Source of the DNA: Edolisoma coerulescens
Taxonomy: Eukaryota > Chordata > Aves > Passeriformes > Campephagidae
DNA: 64,000 nt
Reading direction: 5' to 3'
Assembly: GCA_013397115.1 (NCBI GenBank)
Contig: VWZW01007069.1
Location: forward strand, 498,184 to 562,183
In this document: positions 51,101 to 61,647 of the stretch, one piece after another
Position numbering within the stretch: position 1 is the first letter of the stretch
How the letters are laid out: every line of letters begins with the position of its first letter
Position numbers and translations under genes: made by a program
Notes under the pieces: model-generated
The model's database searches: none
What the model saw: the letters and a program-made list of their open reading frames with translations, nothing else
What the model was told of the DNA's origin: nothing

Positions 51101-53859
51101 TCTTGTCCTGACCTCAGATTCTTGTACACGGAACCAGTATTTCAACTCTGCATTTCTTCCATTCCCCGCCTTTGCTGCCTTTATTGCTGTGCAGAGGCTC
51201 CTGTCACATCCTGTAGCCTTAAAGCAAACTCTGTACCTGAAAGTAAATAAACTAAATATCTCAGCATCCACAAACCTGAAGGACTTCCCAGAGACGATGC
51301 TGAAGGCTGGAAACATCTTCCCTGAAGAGTGAGTATTGTTTGTGCAGCTTCTCCCAGTAACGTGATCCAGCCCCCATCAATGCTTTTGCTTCACCATGAA
51401 AATTACTCCTTTTTCGTTTAATCTAGAAATTGATGCAGTCGGCTGCAACTCCTTCACATGTGGACAAGCTTAAACCAAGTCAAGAGAATATCAGTTTAAC
51501 CACAAATTAGGCCTGACCTTAATCTGAATAGTAAGACGTAAAAGCTATAAAATGCCTCTGGGTCCTTTTCCACCAACATTCTTGCATTTCCACGTGGTTC
51601 CAAAAGATACTTATTTCTCTCTCTCCAGTCCAGACTGCAGTCCATGCTGTGTAGGTGATGGTCAGTGCTGTTTAGTTGTTGACTCAATCCTTTATCTTTT
51701 GTTTTGTTCATTCCTTCATGACATAGTAAAGCTTTGCTGTCTTTCTAGGATTCAAATTTACATACTTGTCAAGGAAGCAGTTCTTCAGTCCTTTTCTAAA
51801 TGTCTGCCCTGGTTCTAGACCAAGTGCTTTAAGTTTTTCACACTAGCAATTTGTTCTTTTCATAAAAGATATCTGTTATCTCTTCGTCATGTTGTTCCTT
51901 TTATCATTTATAATTGCAAAATCTTGTTGTAACATGCTCTCTAAACACATTTCCCTTTTAATACACTGGAAGAACATTGAACTGGAAAAAATCCGAGAGT
52001 AATTTAAATCAAGGAATCTAGATTTTTAAAGATACTCGAAAAATTCTGAAATGACCTCAAATTACAGCTTTTAATTGATTTTTTTTTTAAATAAAGTGTA
52101 AATGTCCTGATAATCATATTCAGTCAAAGTCTGCCAACTTGAAATTAAATAGTAGGTCAGGTCATTATCTGATACTAGAAACTGGTGTCTTCCGCATTCC
52201 CATCTCTTTTGTTTCCTGAAATGGTGGTGTCAAAGGCAGTGCCTCTGATCTCATCTTGCTATATTAAATTAAAGAAAATCGAATAATCTAATATAAGCAT
52301 TCCTTTAGTATGCAGGAGTCTTAAACCCTGTCATCTTGTTTAGATTGTTTTGACACATCCATCATGTGGTGGGGTGACTAGTAGCTGTGAGCTGACCTTG
52401 TGAGCTGACTCCTTTGGGTGATTCCAAAAGTCATTGCCTGCTCTAGGCTCCAGGTGGATTTGGTTCCCCTCTGCCATGATGGTGTCCTTCTTTCTTCCCT
52501 TCTACCTCTTCCAAATGTCCACAGTAGCCCAGTCATGCTTTCAGTGTGCCCCTGTGAACTCCAGGATGTGTTTGAGAGTACCATGGCCTGAGTGCTACTG
52601 AATTTCTTCAACATCATCATGAGGGAATATATAAATTATAAATAATGGTGTACAAAGTCCAGCTCCTCATCAGAAACAGTAGAGAAGCTTCGAAGGAAAT
52701 TCAAAACCATCAGAATTGCTGCTGTTGCTGCTTTACCTTCTGTTTTCTCTTCAGTCTGCTGCTTACCCCTTTACTTTTTATCCTTTTTTCAACTTCATGA
52801 AGATCATGCTGTGCCCTTCTACTTTCTTCACTTACCTCTGCACTTCCTGAAACAACAGGAGTCCAGATCCAGGATCATCTGTGGGAATTTAAGTGGGAGT
52901 AGAAAGGCTGTCTCAGAGAGTCGGGAGTGTTTCTGCCCACTTCCACACCTGAAGCACAATCTGTCAGGTCCCAGGTCTGGTCGCAGATCTTGGATTGGCT
53001 GGAAAGAGATGTTCTTCTCCATCATTCTGGCTCAATCTGGGGCAGCTTGGAAGAAAGCTGAGTCTTCCAGAGACTGAGGAGTCATGGAGGGGAGCCCAGG
53101 GAAGTCATGGTGCTCAGCTGAAGCACAGGGGTCCTACTTCACAGGCTGCTGCTCCATCTCATACACAACCAATGTTGGATAAGACCCTGAAGTGGGAACT
53201 TCTTTGCTCCTGTCTGTTGCAGCAGGAGCCTTACCCTGTATCAGCAGAGGTCTGTGGAAGATGTTGATTAGTTACAGGGGAATTGAGGGAGCAGCTGGTT
53301 AGAAAAAAGTAGTAGACATAAAAAAATTAACAGGCTCCTAAAATGGGGATTACGGGTGCTGTGGAGATAAAGGGATAAAGGTAGAATTGTATGACCTTCA
53401 TGACAGCAATGTAGCCCTAAAGTGCAAGCTTCAGGTCTGGGAATGAGGCTGAGTGTGTTTCCAAGACAGGTGATGAGTGATCAGCACCAATCCTGGTCCA
53501 AACTTCTGGTATTCAGAATTATGGCATCTTGGTACTATATTTAGGATCCTTTTTGTTTATATTGAGTGCACCCATGTCCTGTATTTATAATTCGTATTTT
53601 TTTCCTATCTTAGATGTTTTAAAGTTCCTGTAGTTACTCTATGTCTTGTTTCTTCAGACACACTTTGGCCTACCCTTTTTTATCATTTTTACACACATGG
53701 TGCATACATAGGAAAAAAATGCTAGTGTAAGTCTGAACAAGTGTAGATAGCATTTGATATGAGATTTAAAAGTGAGTAAATACAACGTATCTACTTACTT
53801 TCAAAGTACTAATCTAGCTTTTATGGACTTTAATTTCATTATATATTTGTATTGAAAAT

Positions 53860-54080
53860 GTGAGTCAGGATTTTTTCTGGGATCTGCTTCACAATTCAGA
53901 ACTTGCTATTTGATCTTCCTCAGGTAACTTACTCTTTCTGTACCATAATTTACCTACATCATCATCATAATTGTAATTATAATAATCGCCTTCTTCATAA
54001 AACATTATGGGGCTCATTTATGAGTGATATTCATAAGCTGCTCTGAGAAACTGGGTAGAAAGATCCCATAAAAATATAAT
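53860..54080 (+). repeat. MIR-like ancient SINE remnant
   Basis: The order of phrases follows MIR: 'gatcttcctcaggtaacttactctttctgtacc' for the 'ccttgggcaagttacttaacctctctgtgcc' core, then 'cataatttacctacat', an 'ataataatcg' run, 'cataaaacattatggggctc' and 'tttatgagtgatattcataag'. It is diverged but follows the consensus for about 200 bases and abuts the CR1 copy. Confidence 0.6.
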
Positions 54081-54149
54081 TACAATTATTATTTTATTTA
54101 AAATGTATGTAGCTTACAAACAATGCTGATGAAAAGTAGTGCGGTAAAG

Positions 54150-55078
54150 CCCTTTTAACTGATTCATCAATGACTTGGATGAAGGGGCAGATGCCTCCTC
54201 AGAAAGTTCACTGATGACACAAAGCTGGGGGGAGCAGCCAACACCCCAGAGTGCTGTGAGCCCTTCAGAGGGACCTCGACAGGCTGGAGAGATGGGCAGG
54301 GAAGAACCTCCTGAAGTTCAGCAAGGGCAAGTGCAGGGTCCTGCACCTGGGGAGGAACAACCCCAGGCACCAGCACAGGCTGGGGTGACCTGCTGGGAAG
54401 CAGCTCTGGGGAGAAGGACTTGGGGGTGCTGGTGGACAACGAGCTGTCCCTGGGCCAGCAGTGCCCTGGGGGACAAGAAGGCCAATGGGATCCTGGGCTG
54501 CATTGGGAACTGCATTGCCAGCTGGTCAGGGAGGTGATCCTGCCCCTCTGCCCAGCCCTGGTGAGGCACATCTGGAGTGCTGTGTCCAGTTCTGGGCTCC
54601 TCAGGACAAGAGAGACATGGAGCTCCTGGAGAGGGTCCAGCAGAGGGTGGGTGACAAATGATGAAGGGCCTGGAGCACCTCCCTTCTGAGGAAAGGCTGA
54701 GGGAGCCGGGCCTGTCCAGCCTGGAGAAGAGACACTGAGAGGGAACCTCAGCAATGTCTGTCAGCGGCTGCAGGGAGGGGTCAGAGGATGGAGCAGGCTC
54801 TGCTCGGCGGTGCCGGGCGATGGGACAAGAGGCAACGGGCAGGAACTGAGGCACAGGAAGTTCCACCTGAACATGAGGAAGAGGTTCCTCACTGTGCAGT
54901 GCCCGAGCACCGGGACAGATTGCCCAGAGAAGGTGTGGAGTTTCTCTCACTGGGAATATTCAAGGACCATTTGGACACACTCCTGTGCCATGTGCTCTGG
55001 GGTGACCCTGCTTGAGCAGGGAGGTTGGACCGGATGACCCATGGTGGTCTCTTCCAACCTGACCATCCTGTGGTTTTG
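54150..55078 (+). mobile_element. CR1 non-LTR retrotransposon, 5'-truncated 3' end
   Basis: About 930 bases match the end of an avian chicken-repeat-1 LINE. The first ~850 bases encode, in broken frames, the C-terminal part of the ORF2 reverse transcriptase, recognisable by 'finalising' words such as ATCAATGACTTGGATGAAGG, 'gacttgggggtgctggtgga', 'aaggccaatgggatcctggg', 'tccacctgaacatgagg' and 'gaccatttggacacactcct'. The end has the CR1 signature 'gaggttggaccggatgaccc' and 'cttccaacctgaccatcctg'. Frameshifts and stops interrupt it, so it is dead. It lies sense to EHBP1. The usual terminal 8-base repeats are not visible. Open frames on the - strand (54167-54950) are shadows of this element. Confidence 0.95.
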
Positions 55079-55345
55079 GGAAAGCTGCAAATCATGAAGG
55101 TGCTGAGGCCAGACTCTGCCTTCAGTGGAGCAGGAGTTTCCAGCAGAGACCTCTGTATGTTTAATGAATTGCTTCAGTTTAAAGATAAATCCATAAGTGG
55201 ACGAAGTGGAGTCTCCTTCCAGACTCATTTAATTATTTGCATTTTTATCGTAACTCAGCTTGCTCTCTAAAGCATTCATTTTTTTTGAGTGATGTGTTGC
55301 ATGTACATATGAAAATACTAACCTTAATGCTGTGTGTTCCTACAG

Positions 55346-55462
55346 ATGAGGATGAGGATGATGATAATATTGAGATAGATACTAATGAGGAGGCTCCTGA
55401 ATGCTCTGTTACTGGAGGTGGAGATGAACTTACTAACCTAGAAAATGACCTTGATTCAACGG
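55346..55462 (+). CDS. EHBP1: EHBP1 cassette-type exon: acidic segment
   Basis: This 117-base exon completes a split Gly/Asp-type codon, then gives 38 codons and one base (residues 479-517). It starts DEDEDDDNIEIDTNEEAPE and continues to GGGDELTNLENDLDST. The mammalian exon as remembered begins DENDNIEIDTNEE and is about three residues shorter, the difference lying in the GAT/GAG run. Both ends are phase 1, so skipping keeps the frame, and a human isoform lacking about 36 residues in this region fits that. The acceptor is gttcctacag. The donor is G|gtaatt, weaker than its neighbours, which fits optional use. The acidic run may bind Ca2+ or basic partners, but no function is established from sequence. 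Confidence 0.94.
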
Positions 55463-58400
55463 GTAATTTAAATAATGGCTATTTTGTGTATTTTGCATGA
55501 CTAACACTCCATCATCATGTAAATACTGATGTGCTGCTTGTCTCTCTGTCAGCTTTATTCCCGTGTGCCTTTTCAGGTCTTTTAAACCCTAATGTTTAAT
55601 ATCCTGCATTCATATTTAGTTGAAATTTAAAACCAATGAAATCATTATTTCCAACAATGTCAGATTTAAATGTCTTTTGCTCATTTGGTGGGGAAGGGGA
55701 CCCCAGGCCACATTGGTAAAGCAGAGCCACCTGAAAGCACCCTGCCTGGATTGTGCCAGGTAGGCAGAGGGATGAGCTGTGGCATGGGTGAGTGCAGCTG
55801 CCACTCTGCACTGCCATCCTGGCCCATCTGCTCAGGGGAGAGGAGCAAATGTGTCTTTCTGTGTTCATGTAGACTTGGTGTCTCTCTGGTTCCTTCCCGC
55901 GGGCCGGTTCTTGTGTTTACACCTTGTTGCCCCAGTGGGGGCATGCAAGTATAAATTCAAGCAGAAGTAGTCCTGTTTACTTAACAGTGTTCAAATAACA
56001 GGGCGTTTATAAACACATGAAGTCACAGGAGTGGTATTCCCCCCTTTCAAAAAGCTTCAAGCCAAACTGGAGTTTAAGTGATAAATGTGGCGCTAAATTC
56101 AATGGAGTCTTACAAGGGAGATGCTTATTTCAAAAGGAGCCGGATCTTCAAAGCTACGCAAAAGGAGCTGCCCACCCATAAGAGGCTCCTCTGCTTGCAG
56201 AGGGCTGCTGAAGGAGTTTGTTCTCTGTACAAGTCTGCCTGTTCCAGTCAGCCCCCAGGAATGCCTGGGGTCTCTGTTTGTGATGGGCTTCTCTGCCTGG
56301 GCCTTTCTGCTCACTGCAAGTTAGCTTGGGCCTGGAGTAGCTTGGCCAGCACAGGACTGTGTCTTGAAACAGGCAGTACAGAGATAACGTCTTCAGCATC
56401 CTTGGCTTGATTCTACCCATGTCAGCTGGGCCCAAATGTGTAGTCCATAATACGTTAAATCAGAACTTAATTTAGTGGTTTTTTCTTTCTAAATTAAACC
56501 TACTGTGATGTGTATATAGCACTTTCTAGTCTTGCTTGCATGCAAAAGGTTTGAGTCATGTCCTTTTTTTTTTTCTGTTTGAGGATTTCCAGACACATAA
56601 GAAAATATATTTAGTGTTTCCAGCACTTGAATTTAGCTTACTTAAAGCAGAATCCTGTCAAATAGTTTTCCAGTAAAAACTGGTTAATTTGAGGAGGAAT
56701 AGAAAATGAATATGTAAATATTCCTGTCACATTGCCCCAGTGACTGACTTTTTCTGTGGGCCTTTTTTTTGCAAGGTACCTTTTCAGGGATACAAACCCA
56801 CTGCCCAGTGTTCCCTGTCTACCATGGGGAGACATTCTGAAAAAAACCTGGGACATCATTTTGCAGTACAGTAGTAGCCAAAGGTACAGACAAGTAAGAA
56901 GGAGGATGGGCAGTAGTACAGAAAGCAGTCTAGTGCTGTGGTAGAAATCACAGTACATGGATTTTGGTGTAAATCTGGCAATTCATACCAAGTTCTAATG
57001 AAGGCTGAATCTCCTGGGAACACCTAAAAGTACAACTATAAGGGACATTTACATTTGGGATCATTATGGACTCCCTTAATTAGTCCCCTGCTGAATCTTA
57101 GTCCCTCCCATCTCTCTCAAGAAAAGAAAACTTTATTTTTACTGTTTCTTGGTTTTAAGTATCGCTTCTGTCTGTATTTGTCAGTACTTCTACATGTTGT
57201 GAACCTCTTATATCATAGTTATTACATGGTGTTTATGTATAAGCCCACAAGAACGTGCATGTACTTACATGTGAGCCTCAATTAAGGACACCCTGACTGG
57301 GTGTGCCAGAGGAAAGGGAAACTATCCTTCTTCATAATCCAGCCCAGCCCATTGCTGCTGGAGACAGGCAGCATTTGACTGCCCACATGCCAAAAATGTT
57401 TTGGCTAATATGCATTGGAGCGCTCCAAACCTTGGAAAGAGCTGCATGGCTAAACAGTCATGACTCTGCTTTCCACACCAGCTGGAAGCCACCAGCCTGC
57501 AGTGAAAAACTCAGGTTGTGCAGGTGGGAAAACACAGGAACTGCTCTTTCCTCTGCCTGTGACCCAAGCCCAGGTGTAAGTGCATCCCATGTGCGGGTGA
57601 TGCTCCACTGGCTCCAGTGCAGGGGCGATTCCTCACGTGGGGCTGCATGTGGAGTGTGTGTCTGGGGGCTTCTGTGCCAGTGTTCCTCTGCTTCCCAGCC
57701 CAGGGACAGCTCCACAGTCCTGTGCTGCAGCTTGTTATTAACACCTTCCTCCTTCTTACGTGTGTGTGTGTGTGTGTAGGTAACTACGTGTGTAGGTGTG
57801 TTACAAATTCATACAGTTCACATTCACATACAGAATGAGCGTTAGTGGGAGGTAAAGTTCTCAACTGGTATTTGTTTGGGCTCTGATCCAAGTTGCTAAA
57901 ATTGATTAAAAAAATTTGGGGACTTCAGCAGACTTCGAGTCTGTCCCTTTGATGCAGTTCCGAAGCATTTTATGACTCCCAGTTTCAACATATTCTATAA
58001 ATCATAGTAAATTATTACTAGAAAGTTGTCTTTTTGATAGTGAAATTTTATGAGAAGCTGTACCGAGAAGCCTCAGGATGAATTAGTAGTTCATGTACTT
58101 GAGGGTTTATCAGTATGTAAATTATATGATGAATTGTCATCTTTAAATAAATAGCTTTTTAAGTGTGTTTTTATACCAAAGCTTAGGTATGTACCCATTG
58201 GGAGTAACTTAAACATTATCTACTTTCTGTGTTTTTCATCTGCTTTCTGCAAGCATGTTTACTTGTTCCGCTGAGTATCATGTATGTTTTCAAAGAAGAA
58301 AGTCTATGTATGTTACACAAACCTGCACCAATCCCAATCACAAAAACAATTCCTTCAAATTTTTTTTAAGTTCAAAATGATAGCAAAGTGAATTAAATCT

Positions 58401-58482
58401 ACCTTTTAAATTGCTACATTGTTGTAGAGAGTCTGCATTGAAATGCATCTCACTCTGTTGTATGTGGTATTTGCATATTTAG
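55463..58482 (+). other. EHBP1: EHBP1 intron
   Basis: This 3.02 kb phase-1 intron has GC-elevated stretches near 55.69-55.96 kb, 56.15-56.42 kb and 57.30-57.75 kb, giving a 158-codon frame at 57303-57779 without splice sites, and a short (TG)9 at 57761-57778. I recognise no repeat family in the GC-elevated stretches. Confidence 0.85.
57761..57778. repeat. short (TG)n dinucleotide repeat
   Basis: Nine TG units sit in the intron. Confidence 0.85.
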
Positions 58483-58610
58483 CAGAACAAAACAGTAAGT
58501 TGGTGGATTTGAAGCTGAAGAAGCTCCTAGAAGCTCAGCCACAGGTGGCAAATTCACTCTCCAGTGCTGCTCAGAAAACTGTAACAGATAGCTCAGAGCA
58601 AGACATTAAG
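58483..58610 (+). CDS. EHBP1: EHBP1 exon: KLVDLKLKKLLE segment, with NAGNAG acceptor
   Basis: This 128-base exon completes one codon and adds 42 (residues 518-560): EQNSKLVDLKLKKLLEAQPQ followed by a Ser/Gln/Thr-rich tail ending SEQDIK. The Leu/Lys heptads predict a short amphipathic helix. The acceptor reads TTTAGCAG, so use of the first AG (start 58483) inserts one Ala (T-A-E-Q) and use of the second (58486) gives T-E-Q. I chose 58483 because the mammalian protein has a residue (Pro) at that place. The donor AAG|gtaagt is perfect and the next intron is phase 0. An upstream Met at 58443 is intronic and not a start. Confidence 0.95.
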
Positions 58611-61248
58611 GTAAGTTTTGCTTAATGCTTTTGTTTTGGTGCCTGTGTGTTATGATCGAGGCTTTGTATTTTGTGAGGAGAAAAATAATTTCTTACCAAA
58701 TCCTTCAGAGTCAGAAACATGGAAAATCTTCGTGGCAGTGCAGTTACATAGTTTGCGATGCACTGGGTTTTTTCCTGTTGATTGATAACACATTTTCCTT
58801 TTTTTTTTTTTGAATCTTGATACTTGTCATTGGCAGAACACTAACAGATATAAGAAACTCTCTCAATTCTGCCTGCTCAGGTTGTTACTGATACCAGAAA
58901 TGCAGCACGGGCTCCATCCTGCTGCTGGTGCAATCAGCCACCAGACTACCTGACTTGAATGGGGTTGGACTCGCAGAGATTTGCTGCCCTCCCAATCCTG
59001 GTCCTCTGTTTTTCCTACATTAAAATTAAGCTGTGGTACACTTTAAAGGCTTACATACTTTGGGTGCTTGATGAGTGCTTCTGAGAAAAACAGCCATGAG
59101 TATGTGGTGTATATGGGCACTTTGCCTATTCTTAATGTTCGCCACTTCAGCATAAAGTGCCCACCAATCAATTTTCCATTTCATTTTCTTAATTAGACCC
59201 CTTGTGTTCTTGCTATTCTGTTTTTTAAAAATAGTCCCTGTATGTCGTTAATATCCCTATGGCTCTGGGGCACTTCCAGTTGGGTATAACTTTTCACCCA
59301 CCTGCAGTCTGTGGGGAGAGCACTGCTGACTGAAAGGATTTCCTTCCCCAGATACAGAGATGCTTTGAAGTCCCAAAACAATGACTTTCATTGCTTTTCC
59401 CTTACACTGTCGGTTCCTATAAATTGGTGATGAAAGTGTGTGGCAGCAGCAGAGGACTTTCGGTCTCTATCTTTGAACAAAAGGAAGCCTGGATCAAGTC
59501 TGATTTTTGCGTTCAATTTAGCTTTCTGCAGTGGATTTAATGCAAAATGAAGCTGGCCCAAGAATAATACAATGGATTGAAAAGGCTAACTGAATTAGTG
59601 GGCTTAGAGGAATACATTTGTAAAGTGGCAGAAGTCCCCAGTCATAAAAAGGTTTCTTAAAATGGGATTTACTAGCTAATCACACTGATATTTTAGCATG
59701 TTGCCAGGCCTAAAAAATTAGCCATGTTTGTTTATTTTGGTAAAGACTCTGGTTTAGGCTGTCAGATGGTTATTAAACTAATAACAGGAAACCACTTTTT
59801 ATTTAACCAGAATCTTATAACCACCTGATTAGTGCAGCTGAAAAGTCATCCAGAGGTATAAGCAGTGCTTGTTTAACCTTATTCTGTGAAATGAACCACA
59901 GGCTGCCTTTTAGGGTAATTTGGTATCACCTAACCTGACAAAAATGGTATTTCTCTTTATAAAAAGCATTTGTGAAGGAGTTGATTCTTTTTAAGGTACT
60001 CCCACAAAAAGGTGCAACTTAACAGTTTATCTCTGCGTGCGTCTTTTCTAAGGAAGAGTTGAAAGGCGGCGTTATAAGGAATATATGGTGTCCATCTGTT
60101 CTCATGGAGCTCTTGGCATTGAGGTGGATTTGTTTTTTAATAAAATGCAGTTTACAGGTTTCTAAATGAGGCATTCTGTGTTTGTGGAAAAGGATAAACT
60201 GTTACCTTCCCTTGGGGATTGTGTATCCCCGGCCTCCTTGAGGCGAGAGAATAGGCCGTTGGAGAACTCCCTCATTACCAATTGTCTCAATGCAGAGGAA
60301 GGGCAAAGTCTTGGTAGCTTTTGATAACCAGTTTCAGCATTCAGCAGGCTTAGCTATTAGTCATGCATCTTAGCCTTTCCCTATTTACTTTCAAAACACT
60401 TAATAAAAATAATAAAAGATTAGGTATAAAATGAAATATTTGTTTGGTACACAGCACCTCGGTATCTGCAGCTTCCACACACCACAGTGGTTCAGTCTTC
60501 TGGGATATTTCGTGTTGATAGAATCATTTGAATTTGTTACCAGTATTAACATAGGAAGCCCTGGAAAAGATAATTGTAGTTTCCTTAGCTGTAAAGGGCT
60601 TACTTACAAATCTGGCTTTGGAAAGTTATAGCTGATGAAATGCAGTTCAGTGGGGTAGCATTATAATCCTACCTTTTAGACTTCATCCAGCATTAGTGGT
60701 TTATCTCAATGGGCATAAAATTAGAAACTAGTTCTTCTTGTCATACAAGTCTATGGGACTACAGAAAACGACAGATTTCTGTACCGGGCAGGGAGAGAGG
60801 CTAAAGGCAACACGCTTTAAAATGATACAGATCGTGTTCAGGGGCAGAGATGCCGCGACTTGGCAGCAGCACGCGCGGGGCTTGGCACAGCAAAGGTGGA
60901 AAGGAGCGATTTTTTGTTTAAAATCGGCATTGCTGGCAAATGCCGGTCACAATGAAGAGGTCTGGTTGATAAAGAAGTAGAGAGTTCTGCAGGAGGGTGC
61001 CCACAGAGCAAAAAACCAGTCGTTGCCACCACATATTAAGCAAAAAAAAAAAAAAAAAAGGAAAAGTTAATCACTCTTCTACTTTTTTCCCCGCAGCTGA
61101 TACTTCCATCCAATATAAACCACAGCCCGAGCTGTGAAATCCACTTTGTAAAAGCTGTGTCCTGTCCCCTCACAAAAACGTACCTTTCAAATTAATGTCT
61201 TCCCGCTTGTAAACAAAAGAAACTGTTGTGTGTCTGTTTTTTTCCCAG
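58611..61248 (+). other. EHBP1: EHBP1 intron
   Basis: This 2.64 kb phase-0 intron holds poly-T at 58.80 kb, a small CpG-bearing patch at 60.85-60.95 kb (gccgcgacttgg, gcacgcgcgggg) and an 18-base poly-A at 61042-61059. No exon or repeat family was recognised. It ends tttttttcccag. Confidence 0.88.
61042..61059. repeat. poly-A tract
   Basis: Eighteen A residues follow a C. I see no retroposed sequence upstream of it. Confidence 0.9.
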
Positions 61249-61251
61249 CAG

Positions 61252-61390
61252 AATGGAACAGAGGAACATCGTGCTGAGCGATCACAAAAAGCAGCAGAAC
61301 GGTTTAGAAATCCTGTTGTGTTCAGCAAGGACTCGACCGTCAGGAAAACTCAGCTCCAGTCTTTCAGTCAATATGTGGAGAGCAGACCAG
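61252..61390 (+). CDS. EHBP1: EHBP1 exon: ERFRNPVVFSKD segment, with NAGNAG acceptor
   Basis: This 139-base exon has 46 codons and one base (residues 561-606): NGTEEHRAERSQKAAERFRN, then PVVFSKDSTVRKTQLQSFSQ and YVESRP. The second half is highly conserved with mammals. The acceptor is CCCAGCAG, so the exon may begin at 61249 (adding Gln) or 61252. I list 61252 because mammals lack that extra residue (KSGTE as remembered), though CAGCAG acceptors often favour the first site. The donor is G|gtagga. Only a 150-base intron separates it from the next exon. Confidence 0.94.
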
Positions 61391-61540
61391 GTAGGAGAAA
61401 ATATAAAACCTGTTTTCCCATCTTATGATTTAATAATATTTAACAATAAATATATGAAAACCCGATAATGTAAGTCCACATTTCAATACATAAATATCAA
61501 GCTTTATAATAATTTTACATGTCTTTTCCCTTTTTCCAAG
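61391..61540 (+). other. EHBP1: EHBP1 short intron (150 bases)
   Basis: A phase-1 intron of 150 bases, by far the shortest of the gene here, runs from gtaggagaaa to tttttccaag. Its small size suggests intron-defined splicing of the two flanking exons as a unit. Confidence 0.93.
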
Positions 61541-61647
61541 AGATGAAAAGGCAGAGATCAATACAGGAAGATACAAAGAGAGGAAATGAGGAGAAGGCTG
61601 CGATAGCTGAGACTCAGAGGAAGCCATCAGAAGATGAAGTGCTTAAT
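61541..61647 (+). CDS. EHBP1: EHBP1 exon: lead-in to the bMERB region
   Basis: This 107-base exon completes a Glu codon and adds 35 codons (residues 607-642): EMKRQRSIQEDTKRGNEEKA, then AIAETQRKPSEDEVLN. It is charged and likely helical, and directly precedes the bMERB Rab-binding domain, whose exons lie beyond the window. The sequence is almost the same as remembered for mammals (KKGNEEKAAITETQ). The donor AAT|gtatat is weak, with T/A rather than A/G at +4/+5. Failing to splice would add Val-Tyr and stop at 61654-61656, which could make a shortened protein without the Rab-binding domain. Confidence 0.95.

Larger units (their letters stand above)
48172..55345 (+). other. EHBP1: EHBP1 intron with MIR-like SINE and CR1 LINE
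   Basis: This phase-1 intron of 7.17 kb holds a MIR-like copy at 53.86-54.08 kb directly followed by a sense-oriented CR1 3' end at 54.15-55.08 kb, which stops about 270 bases before the next exon. Open frames at 49403-49753 and 51026-51316 are unrecognised and lack splice signals. Nothing else could be supported. Confidence 0.85.

Noticed and set aside
51026..51316. 96-codon - strand frame, considered as a processed pseudogene
   Set aside because: No parent protein recognised and no poly-A tail or target-site duplication seen.
54167..54950. Antisense open frames of 195 and 210 codons
   Set aside because: They lie on the reverse strand of the CR1 copy and arise from its GC-rich coding sequence; no splice sites and no recognisable product.
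57303..57779. 158-codon + strand frame
   Set aside because: Sits in a GC-elevated intron block, ends in a (TG)n repeat, has competing antisense frames and no splice sites.
58443..58625. Open frame starting at an upstream Met
   Set aside because: The Met is intronic; the coding part begins at the AG acceptor at 58482, so the frame only overlaps the real exon.
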